11,980 nucleotides of DNA from Verrucomicrobiota bacterium (GTDB taxonomy: Bacteria; Verrucomicrobiota; Verrucomicrobiia; Opitutales; Opitutaceae). The position numbers and the translations under genes are program-made. Under the pieces are notes generated by a model, which worked only from the letters and a program-made list of their open reading frames with translations, was not told where the DNA came from and made no database searches. Within the stretch, counting starts at the first letter, position 1. Each line of letters opens with the position of its first letter. Where the stretch lies: assembly GCA_030916665.1 (NCBI GenBank), contig JAUPWC010000389.1:1-11980 (forward strand), in the 5' to 3' direction. Positions 1 to 8,016 of the stretch are shown here, one piece after another.

Positions 1-686
1 CGCAAGTGGGCGAAGGCTGGGTCGAGTATCACCCCGAGAGGAATATTCACCTGGTGGATTTTGAGAACAAGTCGAAGCGGAAGGGCATGAGTTCCTTCGA
101 TTGGCGGTCGGAGGCGGCGGTGGGAGGGCCCAGGCCGGCCTCGAGCTACGCCAGCGACGCGGCGACCGAAGTCGAGACGTTCATCCTGCATGACCACCGG
201 GCGAACCGCTCGGAAATCCGGCTGCTCAACGAATATGGCCAAGGGGCCCGGCAGTTCGAGGGCTACGTGACGTTTTATGCGCCGACGGACGACCAGTCCG
301 TGTTTCAGGTGTGGGGCAGCGACGAGGGGGCGACCCAGCTGATGCTGCGTGCCTTCGCGGCAAATGGGGGTGAACTGCGGGTGGCCAACCGGCCGGTCAA
401 GGGCATGCCGGTTGTGGCCTCGGGCGTCAGGGGCCGGGAGGTGCGCGTGAACATCATCCATCTCCAGGAAGACGCGGGCAACCGGTTCCTCGTCTACGTC
501 GATGGCGCGCTGCGGCTGGAGTTTCCCGACGACGAGCGGGCCACGAATCACGACGGGCGCAATTACCACAAATACGGCGTTTACGGGACGCTCCGCGGCG
601 ACAGCGCGCGGGTGCAGTGGCGCCGGGTCCGCCATTTTCGGGACGGGCGCCCGCCGGCGGCGCCGCCCCCATCAACTTCGCCATGA
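1..686 (+). CDS. PL7-like beta-jelly-roll protein (putative polysaccharide lyase or glycan-binding), 5' truncated
   Basis: The frame is open from the left edge, so the N-terminus lies outside the window; the GTG at 6 is probably internal. Counting from that codon, the visible 226 residues show an RSEIR motif (68-72), QVWG (101-104) and NYHKYGVYGTL (186-196). These correspond in order to the RxExR, QIH/QVH and YFKAGVY motifs of alginate-lyase-like PL7 jelly rolls. The catalytic His of QIH is replaced by Trp, so the substrate may differ or the protein may be non-catalytic. No signal peptide is visible because the start is missing. The C-terminus ends in a Pro/Ala-rich tail. The TGA stop overlaps the ATG of the next gene (ATGA at 683-686), implying translational coupling with the fucosidases. 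The fold assignment is fairly likely, the enzymatic activity uncertain; another ConA-like glucanase or lectin family is the main alternative. Confidence 0.55.
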   Translation, partial: QVGEGWVEYHPERNIHLVDFENKSKRKGMSSFDWRSEAAVGGPRPASSYASDAATEVETFILHDHRANRSEIRLLNEYGQGARQFEGYVTFYAPTDDQSVFQVWGSDEGATQLMLRAFAANGGELRVANRPVKGMPVVASGVRGREVRVNIIHLQEDAGNRFLVYVDGALRLEFPDDERATNHDGRNYHKYGVYGTLRGDSARVQWRRVRHFRDGRPPAAPPPSTSP

Positions 687-2197
687 AATCACTCCTGCGC
701 CCCCTCCTGCGCGCCGTCGCCTTGCTGTCCTTCCTGGGCAGCACCCGGGCGGAGACGGCACCATTCACTCCCGAGTGGGAGTCGCTGCAACGCTACGAGT
801 GCCCTGAGTGGTTTCGCGACGCCAAGTTCGGAATCTGGTCGCATTGGGGGCCGCAGGCGGTTCCCGGCCAGGGCGACTGGTATGCGCGCAAAATGTACAT
901 TGAGGGCGAGAAGGCCTACGAGTGGCACGTCGCGCACTACGGGCACCCGTCGGTCTTCGGCTACAAGGACATCATCCCGTTGTGGAAGGCGGAAAAGTTC
1001 GATCCGGACGCGCTGATGGCGCGCTACGTAAAAGCCGGCGCGAAGTATTTCGTCTCGATGGGCGTGCACCACGACAACTTCGACCTGTGGAAGTCGAGGC
1101 ACCATCGCTGGAACGCCGTGCAGATGGGACCGAAGAAAGACATAGTCGGCCTGTGGGCCGCGGCCGCGCGCAAGCATGGGCTGAGGTTCGGTGTCAGCGA
1201 GCACCTCGAGCGCAGCTACAATTGGTTCAACACGAACAAGGGAGCCGACCGGGCCGGCCTGAAGGCGGGCGTGCCCTATGACGGCAATGACCCGCGCTTC
1301 GTCGATCTCTACCATCCACTGCACGACGACACCGGGTTCCAGTACCCGAAGAACGCGCCCGAGTGGTGGATGCAGCAGTGGCAGCGGCGCATGGTCGACC
1401 TGCTGGACAGCTACGAGCCCGACCTGTTCTACACCGATGGTGGCGTGCCGTTCGGCCGGTTCGGCCGCGAACTCATGGCGCACTACTACAACGCCGGTCT
1501 CCGCCGTCACGACGGCCGGCAGCAGGTTGTCTACACGGTGAAACGCCGCACCGGCGGGACGCACGGCGAGTTTGTCGACGGCACGGCCGTCGAAAATCTG
1601 GAGCGCGGGACAATGACGGAAATCGCGGCGGAACCCTGGCAGTGCGACACGACGGTCGCCGACTGGTTTCCCAGCCCCTCCTACCGCTACAAGACAGCGG
1701 CGGAGGTCATCCACCTGCTCTGCGACGTCGTGAGCAAGAACGGCAATCTGCTGCTCAACTTCACGCAGTATGCCGACGGCACGCTCGAGCCCAAGGCGTC
1801 GGAGATCCTCGACGAACTCGCCGCCTGGATGCCCGTCAACTGCGAGGCGATTTTTGGCACCCGGCCCTGGCGCGTGTTCGGCGAAGGCCCGGGACAGGTC
1901 GCAGGTGGTCACTTCAATGAAAAGAACACGCACTTCGACGCGCGCGACATCCGCTACACGCGCAAAGGCGACACGCTCTACGCGATCCTGCTTGGCTGGC
2001 CCGGCGCGAAGGCCGAGATCACGCTGACCGCGCTCGCGCCGGCCCAGTGGTCCGGCCAGGTGCAAACCGTGACGCTCCTCGGGCAGGACGGTGCGCTCGC
2101 CATGAAACAGACCTCAGCCGGCCTGCAGGTCACCTTGCCCGCGCAGGCCCCGACGCGCCATGCCGTGGTGCTGCGCATCCAAGCCCGAAACCTCTGA
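683..2197 (+). CDS. Secreted alpha-L-fucosidase, GH29 (first of a tandem pair)
   Basis: This 504-residue protein is predicted to hydrolyse terminal alpha-L-fucose from glycans outside the cytoplasm. ATG 683 was chosen because it overlaps the preceding stop and gives a classic signal peptide: basic MKSLLRPLLR, hydrophobic AVALLSFLG, cleavage near TRA/E at residue 23. An in-frame upstream ATG at 617 would bury that signal. GH29 hallmarks follow: WFRDAKFGIWSHWG near the N-terminus, HHDNFD at 129-134, GPKKDIVGLW, and PDLFYTDGG with D252 at the position of the family nucleophile (WSDG in human FUCA1). Further on come VVSKNGNLLLN and a C-terminal beta-domain segment GTRPWRVFGEGP. Length is normal for the family. 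No Shine-Dalgarno is visible, consistent with coupling to the upstream gene. The family call is firm; the linkage and glycan attacked are not visible. Confidence 0.93.
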   Translation: MKSLLRPLLRAVALLSFLGSTRAETAPFTPEWESLQRYECPEWFRDAKFGIWSHWGPQAVPGQGDWYARKMYIEGEKAYEWHVAHYGHPSVFGYKDIIPLWKAEKFDPDALMARYVKAGAKYFVSMGVHHDNFDLWKSRHHRWNAVQMGPKKDIVGLWAAAARKHGLRFGVSEHLERSYNWFNTNKGADRAGLKAGVPYDGNDPRFVDLYHPLHDDTGFQYPKNAPEWWMQQWQRRMVDLLDSYEPDLFYTDGGVPFGRFGRELMAHYYNAGLRRHDGRQQVVYTVKRRTGGTHGEFVDGTAVENLERGTMTEIAAEPWQCDTTVADWFPSPSYRYKTAAEVIHLLCDVVSKNGNLLLNFTQYADGTLEPKASEILDELAAWMPVNCEAIFGTRPWRVFGEGPGQVAGGHFNEKNTHFDARDIRYTRKGDTLYAILLGWPGAKAEITLTALAPAQWSGQVQTVTLLGQDGALAMKQTSAGLQVTLPAQAPTRHAVVLRIQARNL

Positions 2198-2210
2198 TGC
2201 CCCCGTCATC

Positions 2211-3785
2211 ATGAGCCTGCGCTTCCTCCCTGTTCCTGCTCGCCTGCTGCTGCTGACCTCCGCGGTCAGCCTGTTTGCCGCGGAGCCGAAGCAAACCGAC
2301 GCCGCCGACACGATCGAGGCCAGCGATGAGCGAAATGCCGGCCGCGTTCGCGTCGAGGCGCTGACGCCCGGTCCCTTTGCGCCCAACTGGGAATCGCTGG
2401 CCGCCTACGAGACGCCGGACTGGTTTCGTGACGCGAAATTCGGCATTTTCATGCACTGGGGCATCCCCGCGGTGACCGACGAAACGCGACCGTTCGGCAC
2501 GGGCCACTATGCGCGCGGCATGTACTACCAGCACGGCCGGGGCGCGCCGCCGCACTGCAAGGACATCTACGACTGGCACGTGCAGCGCTACGGGCACCCG
2601 TCGCAGTTCGGCTACAAGGACCTCATCCCCCTCTGGCGGGCAGAACGATTCGACGCCGACGCGCTCGTCGCGTTCTACAAGGAGATCGGCGCGCGCTACA
2701 TCGTGCCGGTGGCGGTCCATCACGACAATTTCGACGTCTACGACTCCTCCTTCACGCGCTGGGATGCGAAGGACATGGGACCAAAGCGCGACATTCTGGG
2801 CGAGTGGCGACAGGCCGCGCTCCTGCACGGTCTGCGCTTTGGCACGTCCTCGCACCTCGACCGCGCGCCCAGTTTCCTCGAGATGTCGCACCGGGCGGAC
2901 ACGGACGGCCCGATGGCGGGCGTGCCCTACGACGGGGCCGATGACCGCTACGCGGATTTCTACCTCAAGGGAGTGACGCCCGAGCAATGGCAGCAGCATT
3001 GGTACCAGCGGACGCGCGAGATCGTGACGAAGTACCAGCCGGACCTGCTTTATTTCGACGGCGCGCTACCGTTCGGCGACTACGGGCTCAACATTGCGGC
3101 GGAACTCTACAACAGGAGCATCGCGCGCCACGGCCGCAACGAAGCGGTTCTGAACCTGAAACGCGGCCCGAACCCCAAGGCCTTCGTTCTCGACATCGAG
3201 CGGGGCCAGTCGGACAAGCTGCTGGAGCACGCGTGGCAGACAGACACGACGCTGATCAGCGGCTGGTTCTACCATCGGGCGGAGCTCGAGATAACCACGC
3301 CGGTGGTGATCGCCAACCTGGCCGACATCGTGAGCAAGAACGGCAACCTCCTGCTTAACATCGGCCTCAAGCCCGACGGCACGATTCCCGAAAACCAGCG
3401 CCAGACCCTGGTCGGGGTGGGGCGCTGGCTTAAGCTGAACGGTGAGGCAATCTACGGCACGCGACCCTGGAAAGTGTACGGCGAGGGCCCGACCCAGGTG
3501 AAGGCCGGACACTTCAACGAACCGAAGTCCGCCTACACCGCGCAGGACATCCGGTTCACCCGCAAGGGCGACACCCTGTACGCGATCCTGCTTGGCTGGC
3601 CGGGGAACGACGCCGAGGCGGCCATCAGCTCCCTGCGCGCCGGCGAGACCGCGCGCCCGGTGACGAGCGTGGAAATGCTCGCGACGTCGGAAAAGCTGGC
3701 CTTCCGCCAAACTGAAGGTGCGCTACGGGTGATCCTTCCCCGAGCACCGGAGGGTGAGCATGCCTACGTCCTGCGCATCCGCTGA
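2211..3785 (+). CDS. Secreted alpha-L-fucosidase, GH29 (second of a tandem pair)
   Basis: This 524-residue protein is a paralogue of the preceding fucosidase, 13 nt downstream of its stop. ATG 2211 gives a signal peptide (MSLRFLPVPAR, then LLLLTSAVSLF, cleavage near FAA/E at 24). The open frame extends back to 2160, but that would overlap the first fucosidase and hide the signal. GH29 landmarks are WFRDAKFGIFMHWG, HHDNFD at 170-175, GPKRDILGEW, PDLLYFDGALPFG with D283 as predicted nucleophile, IERGQ, WQTDTT and IVSKNGNLLLNIG. It differs from the first copy by a roughly 25-residue acidic insert after the signal peptide and a longer loop (TRPFGTGHYARGMYYQHGRG) near the active-site entrance, which may alter specificity. 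C-terminal segments such as FTRKGDTLYAILLGWPG are almost identical between the copies. The family call is firm; substrate unknown. Confidence 0.93.
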   Translation: MSLRFLPVPARLLLLTSAVSLFAAEPKQTDAADTIEASDERNAGRVRVEALTPGPFAPNWESLAAYETPDWFRDAKFGIFMHWGIPAVTDETRPFGTGHYARGMYYQHGRGAPPHCKDIYDWHVQRYGHPSQFGYKDLIPLWRAERFDADALVAFYKEIGARYIVPVAVHHDNFDVYDSSFTRWDAKDMGPKRDILGEWRQAALLHGLRFGTSSHLDRAPSFLEMSHRADTDGPMAGVPYDGADDRYADFYLKGVTPEQWQQHWYQRTREIVTKYQPDLLYFDGALPFGDYGLNIAAELYNRSIARHGRNEAVLNLKRGPNPKAFVLDIERGQSDKLLEHAWQTDTTLISGWFYHRAELEITTPVVIANLADIVSKNGNLLLNIGLKPDGTIPENQRQTLVGVGRWLKLNGEAIYGTRPWKVYGEGPTQVKAGHFNEPKSAYTAQDIRFTRKGDTLYAILLGWPGNDAEAAISSLRAGETARPVTSVEMLATSEKLAFRQTEGALRVILPRAPEGEHAYVLRIR

Positions 3786-3792
3786 ATTCTCC

Positions 3793-5259
3793 ATGATCGC
3801 ACCGCCAGTCCTCGTGCGCGTGTCAGGGCGGGTGATGGCTGCGGCGGGCCGCGGCCGGCCGGCCCGGTCCCTCCTGGCAATCCTCGCGTTGGCGAGCATG
3901 CGCCTGCTCGGGGCCGACGCCCCGGCCGAGGGGTGGGCGGCGCGGGATGCCGTGCTCGCGCGCATTGTGGCGCCCACGTTCCCGGCGCGGGACTTCGACG
4001 TGAAGACGTTTGGTGCGAGCCCGCTGGGGCGTTTCGACGCGCGCGAGGCGTTTGCCAAGGCCATCGCGGCCTGCACCGCGGCCGGCGGCGGACGCGTGGT
4101 CGTGCCGGCACCGGGAGTCTACTATGTGGAGGGGCCGATTCACCTCGCGAGCAACGTCAACCTGCACATCGAGTGCGGGGCCACGATCGTGTTTGGCGTG
4201 CTTCCGCAGTCCTACCTGCCTGTCGTGCTCACCCGGTTCGAGGGCACGATGCTGATGGGGCACTCGCCCCGGATCTATGCGCGCGGGGCGCGGAATGTGG
4301 CGATCACAGGAGGCGGCACGATCGACGGGAATGGGCGCGACTCCCTGGTCGTGATGCGTGACGCGCCGGGGCGCGCGGGGTCGGGGACCCTGCGCCAAAT
4401 GGGGTCGGAGGGGGTGCCGGTGGCCGGGCGCGTTTTCGGCGAGGGACGTTGGCTGCGTTCCAGCATGATCCAGTTCCTCGAATGCGAACAGGTGTTGATC
4501 GAAGGCGTGAAGGTCGTCGATTCGCCGTTTTGGGTGATCCACCCGGTCCTCTGCCGCAACGTGACCGTGCGCGGCGTGACGGTGGAAAGCTGGAACGGCA
4601 ACAATGACGGCTGCGATCCCGATTCGAGCTCGGATGTGCTGATTGAGGACTGCATTTTCCGCACGGGCGACGATTCCATAGCGATCAAGTCCGGGCGCGA
4701 TCAGGACGGATGGGCCGTGGGCCGACCGTCCGAAAACATCGTCATCCGCAACGTGGTGATGGGCTCGCGGCATGCGGGGGTGTGCATCGGCAGCGAGATG
4801 TCCGGGGACGTACGCAACGTGTGGGTCGAGAATTGCACCGTGGAATCGGCCAGTTCGGCCTTCTACTTCAAGGCCAACCTTGATCGCGGCGGAGTCGTGG
4901 AGAATTTTCATGCGCGTGGCATCACGGTGCAGAAGGTGCGCGAGGCGGTGATTCGCTTTGGCACGACCTACCATGGCTATCGGGGCGGAAACTTTCCGCC
5001 CGTGTTCCGCCGGTTCGAGATCACGGACCTCCTGTGCCGCGAGTCGGAGAAGCTGGGGGTGAGTCTCGACGGCCAACCCGCCGCGCCGATTGAGGACGTC
5101 CGGCTGCGGCGCGTGAAGATCGAGCGGGCCGGCGAGCCGCTTTGGTTGCGTCACACGCGGGGCGTGCGGTTCGACGACGTCGAGATCAATGGCCAGCGGC
5201 TGCCCGCGGAGCCGGTCGATACGCCGGCGGTGCAGGCCCGGCCCGAGATCAGTGCGTGA
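3793..5259 (+). CDS. Secreted GH28 polygalacturonase-type glycoside hydrolase
   Basis: This is a right-handed beta-helix enzyme of the polygalacturonase/rhamnogalacturonase family, expected to hydrolyse galacturonic-acid-containing pectic or related polymers. Counted from ATG 3793 (488 residues), motifs are TIDGNG near 177-182, SMIQF, NNDGCD at 270-275 (family NTD), GDDSIAIKSG at 292-301 (catalytic Asp pair), and SRHAGVCIGSE with H327 (family G-H-G). Then comes FKANLDRGG, with Lys in place of the usual RIK context. The helix-starting FDVKTFGA segment after the leader is also typical. The start is ambiguous. ATG 3793 lies 7 nt after the fucosidase stop but gives a long Arg-rich n-region before the hydrophobic LLAILALASMRLL. 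ATG 3835 would give a more standard signal peptide and 474 residues. It is the last gene of the plus-strand degradative operon. Family is certain; endo/exo mode and exact substrate are not. Confidence 0.9.
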   Translation: MIAPPVLVRVSGRVMAAAGRGRPARSLLAILALASMRLLGADAPAEGWAARDAVLARIVAPTFPARDFDVKTFGASPLGRFDAREAFAKAIAACTAAGGGRVVVPAPGVYYVEGPIHLASNVNLHIECGATIVFGVLPQSYLPVVLTRFEGTMLMGHSPRIYARGARNVAITGGGTIDGNGRDSLVVMRDAPGRAGSGTLRQMGSEGVPVAGRVFGEGRWLRSSMIQFLECEQVLIEGVKVVDSPFWVIHPVLCRNVTVRGVTVESWNGNNDGCDPDSSSDVLIEDCIFRTGDDSIAIKSGRDQDGWAVGRPSENIVIRNVVMGSRHAGVCIGSEMSGDVRNVWVENCTVESASSAFYFKANLDRGGVVENFHARGITVQKVREAVIRFGTTYHGYRGGNFPPVFRRFEITDLLCRESEKLGVSLDGQPAAPIEDVRLRRVKIERAGEPLWLRHTRGVRFDDVEINGQRLPAEPVDTPAVQARPEISA

Positions 5260-5316
5260 CCGGTGCGGCGTGCCGTGAGGTTGGCTTCCGCGACGCAGGC
5301 GGCGGTCCGCAGGTGC

Positions 5317-6738
5317 TTAGCCGGCTGGGGCGGGGGTGAGTCGAACAATGCGCCGCGGCAGAAGCACGTAGAGCGCGCCATCGGGGCCGCTGATCACGTG
5401 GCGGATGCGACCGACCCCCTTGAAGAGGATCTCCTGGTCCACCACTTCACCGTCCTTGAGCTCCAGCCGCCTCAGTTCCTCGCCCGAGAGCGAGGCAAAG
5501 AAGAGGTGATGACGCCAGCGGGGGAAGCGATCACCCGTGTAGAAGTTCAGGCCGCAGACGCCGAGCGAGGGTGTCCAGTAGGCCACCGGCTGCTCCATCC
5601 CCTCGCGATGCGTCGACTCGGCGATGGGAGCGCCGCTGTATTCGATGCCGTAGGTGATTACGGGCCAGCCGTAGTTGGCCCCGCGCCGCACGCGGTTCAG
5701 TTCGTCGCCCCCCCGCGGGCCGTGCTCGAGATCGTAGAGTTCATCGGACTGCGGCTCGAAGGCGAGGCCCTGCGGGTTGCGGTGTCCGTAGCTCCAAATG
5801 CTGGGCACGGCCCCCGGGTGGTTGACGAAAGGATTGTCGGCCGGGATGCGGCCGTCGTCGTGCAGGCGGTGCACCTTGCCGTTGGGCCGGGTGAGGTCCT
5901 GGGCGTGGTCGCGCTGGCCGCGCTCGCCGATGGTGAAATAGAGAAAACCCGCGCGGTCAAAGGCCAGGCGGCCGCCGAAGTGGGCGCGCCCCTTGAGGTA
6001 TTGGTCCGCCCGGGCGGCGAAGACGGTCTGTTGGTCCACGAGCGCGTCGTCGCGCAGGCGGGCGCGCATCACGCGGGTCATGCTGCCCGCGTCCGTCAGC
6101 TCGGCGAACGCGAAGTAGAGCCAGCCGTTTTGGAGGTAGGCCGGGTGGGGGACGACATCATACAGGCCGCCCTGGCCGTTGGACTCGATGTTGCCGGGCA
6201 AGCCCTCGAGGGGCCGGCTGGCACGCCTCCCGTCTTCGATCAGCCAGGCACGGCCGCGTTTCTCGGTTACGATCGCCCGGTTGCCCGGGCCGGGCAGGAA
6301 GGTGAGGGACCAAGGCTCGTCCAGCCCTTCCAGCCAAGTATTGAAGCGATAGGCGTGGTGCTTGGTGGCGACGGTGAAATCGTCTTGGGGTGCCGCAGGC
6401 GGGGCCTGGTTGTAACGGTGCCGGGCGCGGACCTCGCGGATGTAGTTCACAAGGGCCCGGGCCTCTTTCTCGGAAAACAGCGCACTCCAGGCTGGCATGC
6501 TGTTTTCGGGATAGCCCTGCAAAATGCTGCGCAGGAGGCTGGCGTCATCTCCGCCGTGCAGCCACTCGTCGTCCAGCATTGACGGCGCGGATCCGCCCTC
6601 GAGCGCGACGCCGTGGCAGCTCGCACAGTGCTGGGTGTAGAGATCGGCAACCTGGCCCGTGCGCCATTGCTGGGCGGGACTGGAAGCGAGGGAGCTGAGT
6701 GCTAAGGCGAGAAAGGCGAGGCGGCGGGGCGGAGGCAT
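5317..6738 (-). CDS. Cytochrome c-glucose/sorbosone dehydrogenase (PQQ-type aldose dehydrogenase) fusion
   Basis: This 473-residue periplasmic oxidoreductase is predicted to oxidise an aldose to a lactone and pass electrons to its own haem. Residues 1-23 form a signal peptide (MPPPRRLAFLALALSSL...). A c-type cytochrome domain follows at about 28-106, with CASCH at 38-42 and a probable axial Met in NSMPAW (M81). From about 125 onward is a beta-propeller GSDH domain: SNGQGGLYDVVPHP (186-199), HFGGRLAFD (253-261), GERGQRDHAQD, SYGHRNPQGLAF (316-327) and EHGPRGGDELN. The last two are typical of YliI/Asd-type soluble aldose dehydrogenases that use PQQ. ATG 6738 abuts the transporter's TGA with no gap, so it is the last gene of the minus-strand operon. 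Substrate and cofactor are inferred from the family; no PQQ synthesis genes are in the window. Confidence 0.88.
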   Translation of the reverse strand: MPPPRRLAFLALALSSLASSPAQQWRTGQVADLYTQHCASCHGVALEGGSAPSMLDDEWLHGGDDASLLRSILQGYPENSMPAWSALFSEKEARALVNYIREVRARHRYNQAPPAAPQDDFTVATKHHAYRFNTWLEGLDEPWSLTFLPGPGNRAIVTEKRGRAWLIEDGRRASRPLEGLPGNIESNGQGGLYDVVPHPAYLQNGWLYFAFAELTDAGSMTRVMRARLRDDALVDQQTVFAARADQYLKGRAHFGGRLAFDRAGFLYFTIGERGQRDHAQDLTRPNGKVHRLHDDGRIPADNPFVNHPGAVPSIWSYGHRNPQGLAFEPQSDELYDLEHGPRGGDELNRVRRGANYGWPVITYGIEYSGAPIAESTHREGMEQPVAYWTPSLGVCGLNFYTGDRFPRWRHHLFFASLSGEELRRLELKDGEVVDQEILFKGVGRIRHVISGPDGALYVLLPRRIVRLTPAPAG

Positions 6739-8016
6739 TCAGGGCGTGGAGGCTGAGGCGGAGAAGCGCGGGTGAGGGCGGAGCGGGCCGAGGCCCCAGA
6801 GCACGAGGGCCAACGCGATCAGCGGGAAAATCCCGTATCCGATGAACACGGGCGTATAGCCGACGCGCTGGACAAGATAGCCGGACAGGTAGCTGAAGAG
6901 CATGCCGCCGAGCCCGGAGCCGACGGAGGCCAGCCCCCAAGCGGAGGCAATGGCCGATTTCGGAAACACCTCCGGAGGGAACGCGAGGGTGTTGGCGGTG
7001 TAGCCGGCGTAGCCGAACGCCGCCAGGGACACGAGCGCGATGGCGAGGCCGAGCTGCGAGGTGAGGATGGCCGGAATCATGCCGACCATCAGCAAGGCGA
7101 AAAGCGCCGCCCCGGCCTTGCGGGCGTGGTTGATGGCCAGGCCGCGGCGGATGAGCTGGCCGGTGGCAGCTCCGCCGGCGACGTTGCCCACCGCGGCCGC
7201 GATGAAGGGGATCATGGCTTTCCAGCCCATATCCTGCATCGTGAACCGTACGCCGTGCACTTCGCTGAGGAAGGACGGAAACCAAAAGGCGATGAAATAC
7301 CAGACCGGATCCATGAAGAACTTCGACAGCGTGAAGGTCAGCATGAAGCGCGTGCGGAGCAACTGGCCGGCCGGGATGCGCGGTTCGTGCGGGCTGGGGG
7401 CGGCGCCGTCAGGTGAACGATAGACGAGCCACCAAGCGGCGGCCCAGATCAGCCCGAGGGCGCCCATGACGACGAACGCGCTGCGCCAACCCCAGGAGTT
7501 GACCATCCACACGATGAGCAGGGGGGAAAGAATCGCGCCGATGGAGGCACCGCTGTTGAATATGCCTGAGGCCAGGGCGCGTTCGTGCGAGGGGAACCAC
7601 TCGCCCACCAGCTTGGCGGCGGCGGGCCAGTTGCCGGCTTCGCCGAGGCCGAGGGCCACGCGGCAGGCGCCGAGCGACCAGGGACCGCGGGCGAAGATGT
7701 GGGCGATGCCCGCCAAGGACCACCACACCATGCAGGCCGCGTAACCGATCTTGGTCCCGACCCGGTCGATCAAGGGGCCGGAAAGGCCGTTCGCGAGCGC
7801 GTAGGCGCCCATGAAGCAAGCGTTCAGGATGCCGAACAACTCGTCCGACACCGGCACGGCCTGTTGAAACTCCGGCGACGCCTTGACGAAGGACAGAATC
7901 TGCCGGTCGAGATAGTTCAGCACGGTGGCGCTGAAGGCGAAGGATATCATGATCCAACGCAGGCGCAGGGATGCGGAGATGGCGGGCGTGGAGGACAAGA
8001 GCGAGCGCTTTACCAC
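6739..8016 (-). CDS. MFS transporter, ACS/ExuT-like (sugar or sugar-acid uptake)
   Basis: This 425-residue, roughly 12-helix inner-membrane carrier belongs to the anion:cation symporter branch of the major facilitator superfamily, which includes hexuronate and tartrate transporters. Diagnostic segments are NYLDRQ (34-39) in the first helix, DRVGTKIG in the loop after helix 2, GEAGNWPAAAK (125-135), and EWFPSHERALASGIFNSG (139-156), all close to ExuT. The start is GTG 8016, which overlaps the reductase stop by 7 nt and gives a short basic leader before helix 1. The frame stays open much further upstream, but that extension is Arg/Pro/His-rich and lies antisense-free inside the reductase gene, so it is not protein. 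TTG 7998 is an alternative start. Uptake of galacturonate or of an oxidised or neutral sugar released by the neighbouring hydrolases is likely; the substrate is not determinable here. Confidence 0.9.
   Translation of the reverse strand: MVKRSLLSSTPAISASLRLRWIMISFAFSATVLNYLDRQILSFVKASPEFQQAVPVSDELFGILNACFMGAYALANGLSGPLIDRVGTKIGYAACMVWWSLAGIAHIFARGPWSLGACRVALGLGEAGNWPAAAKLVGEWFPSHERALASGIFNSGASIGAILSPLLIVWMVNSWGWRSAFVVMGALGLIWAAAWWLVYRSPDGAAPSPHEPRIPAGQLLRTRFMLTFTLSKFFMDPVWYFIAFWFPSFLSEVHGVRFTMQDMGWKAMIPFIAAAVGNVAGGAATGQLIRRGLAINHARKAGAALFALLMVGMIPAILTSQLGLAIALVSLAAFGYAGYTANTLAFPPEVFPKSAIASAWGLASVGSGLGGMLFSYLSGYLVQRVGYTPVFIGYGIFPLIALALVLWGLGPLRPHPRFSASASTP

Noticed and set aside
689..2065. A 458-codon open frame on the minus strand across the first fucosidase
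   Set aside because: It is antisense to a clear GH29 gene, has the Arg/Val/His-rich composition of a GC-rich shadow frame, and shows no motif.
3823..5154. A 443-codon open frame on the minus strand across the GH28 gene
   Set aside because: The opposite strand carries all GH28 catalytic motifs; this frame is a codon-bias shadow with no recognisable domain.
5260..5316. Bidirectional terminator between the convergent GH28 and dehydrogenase genes
   Set aside because: Only very short GC inverted repeats with tiny loops and no T-run were found in these 57 nt; nothing convincing.
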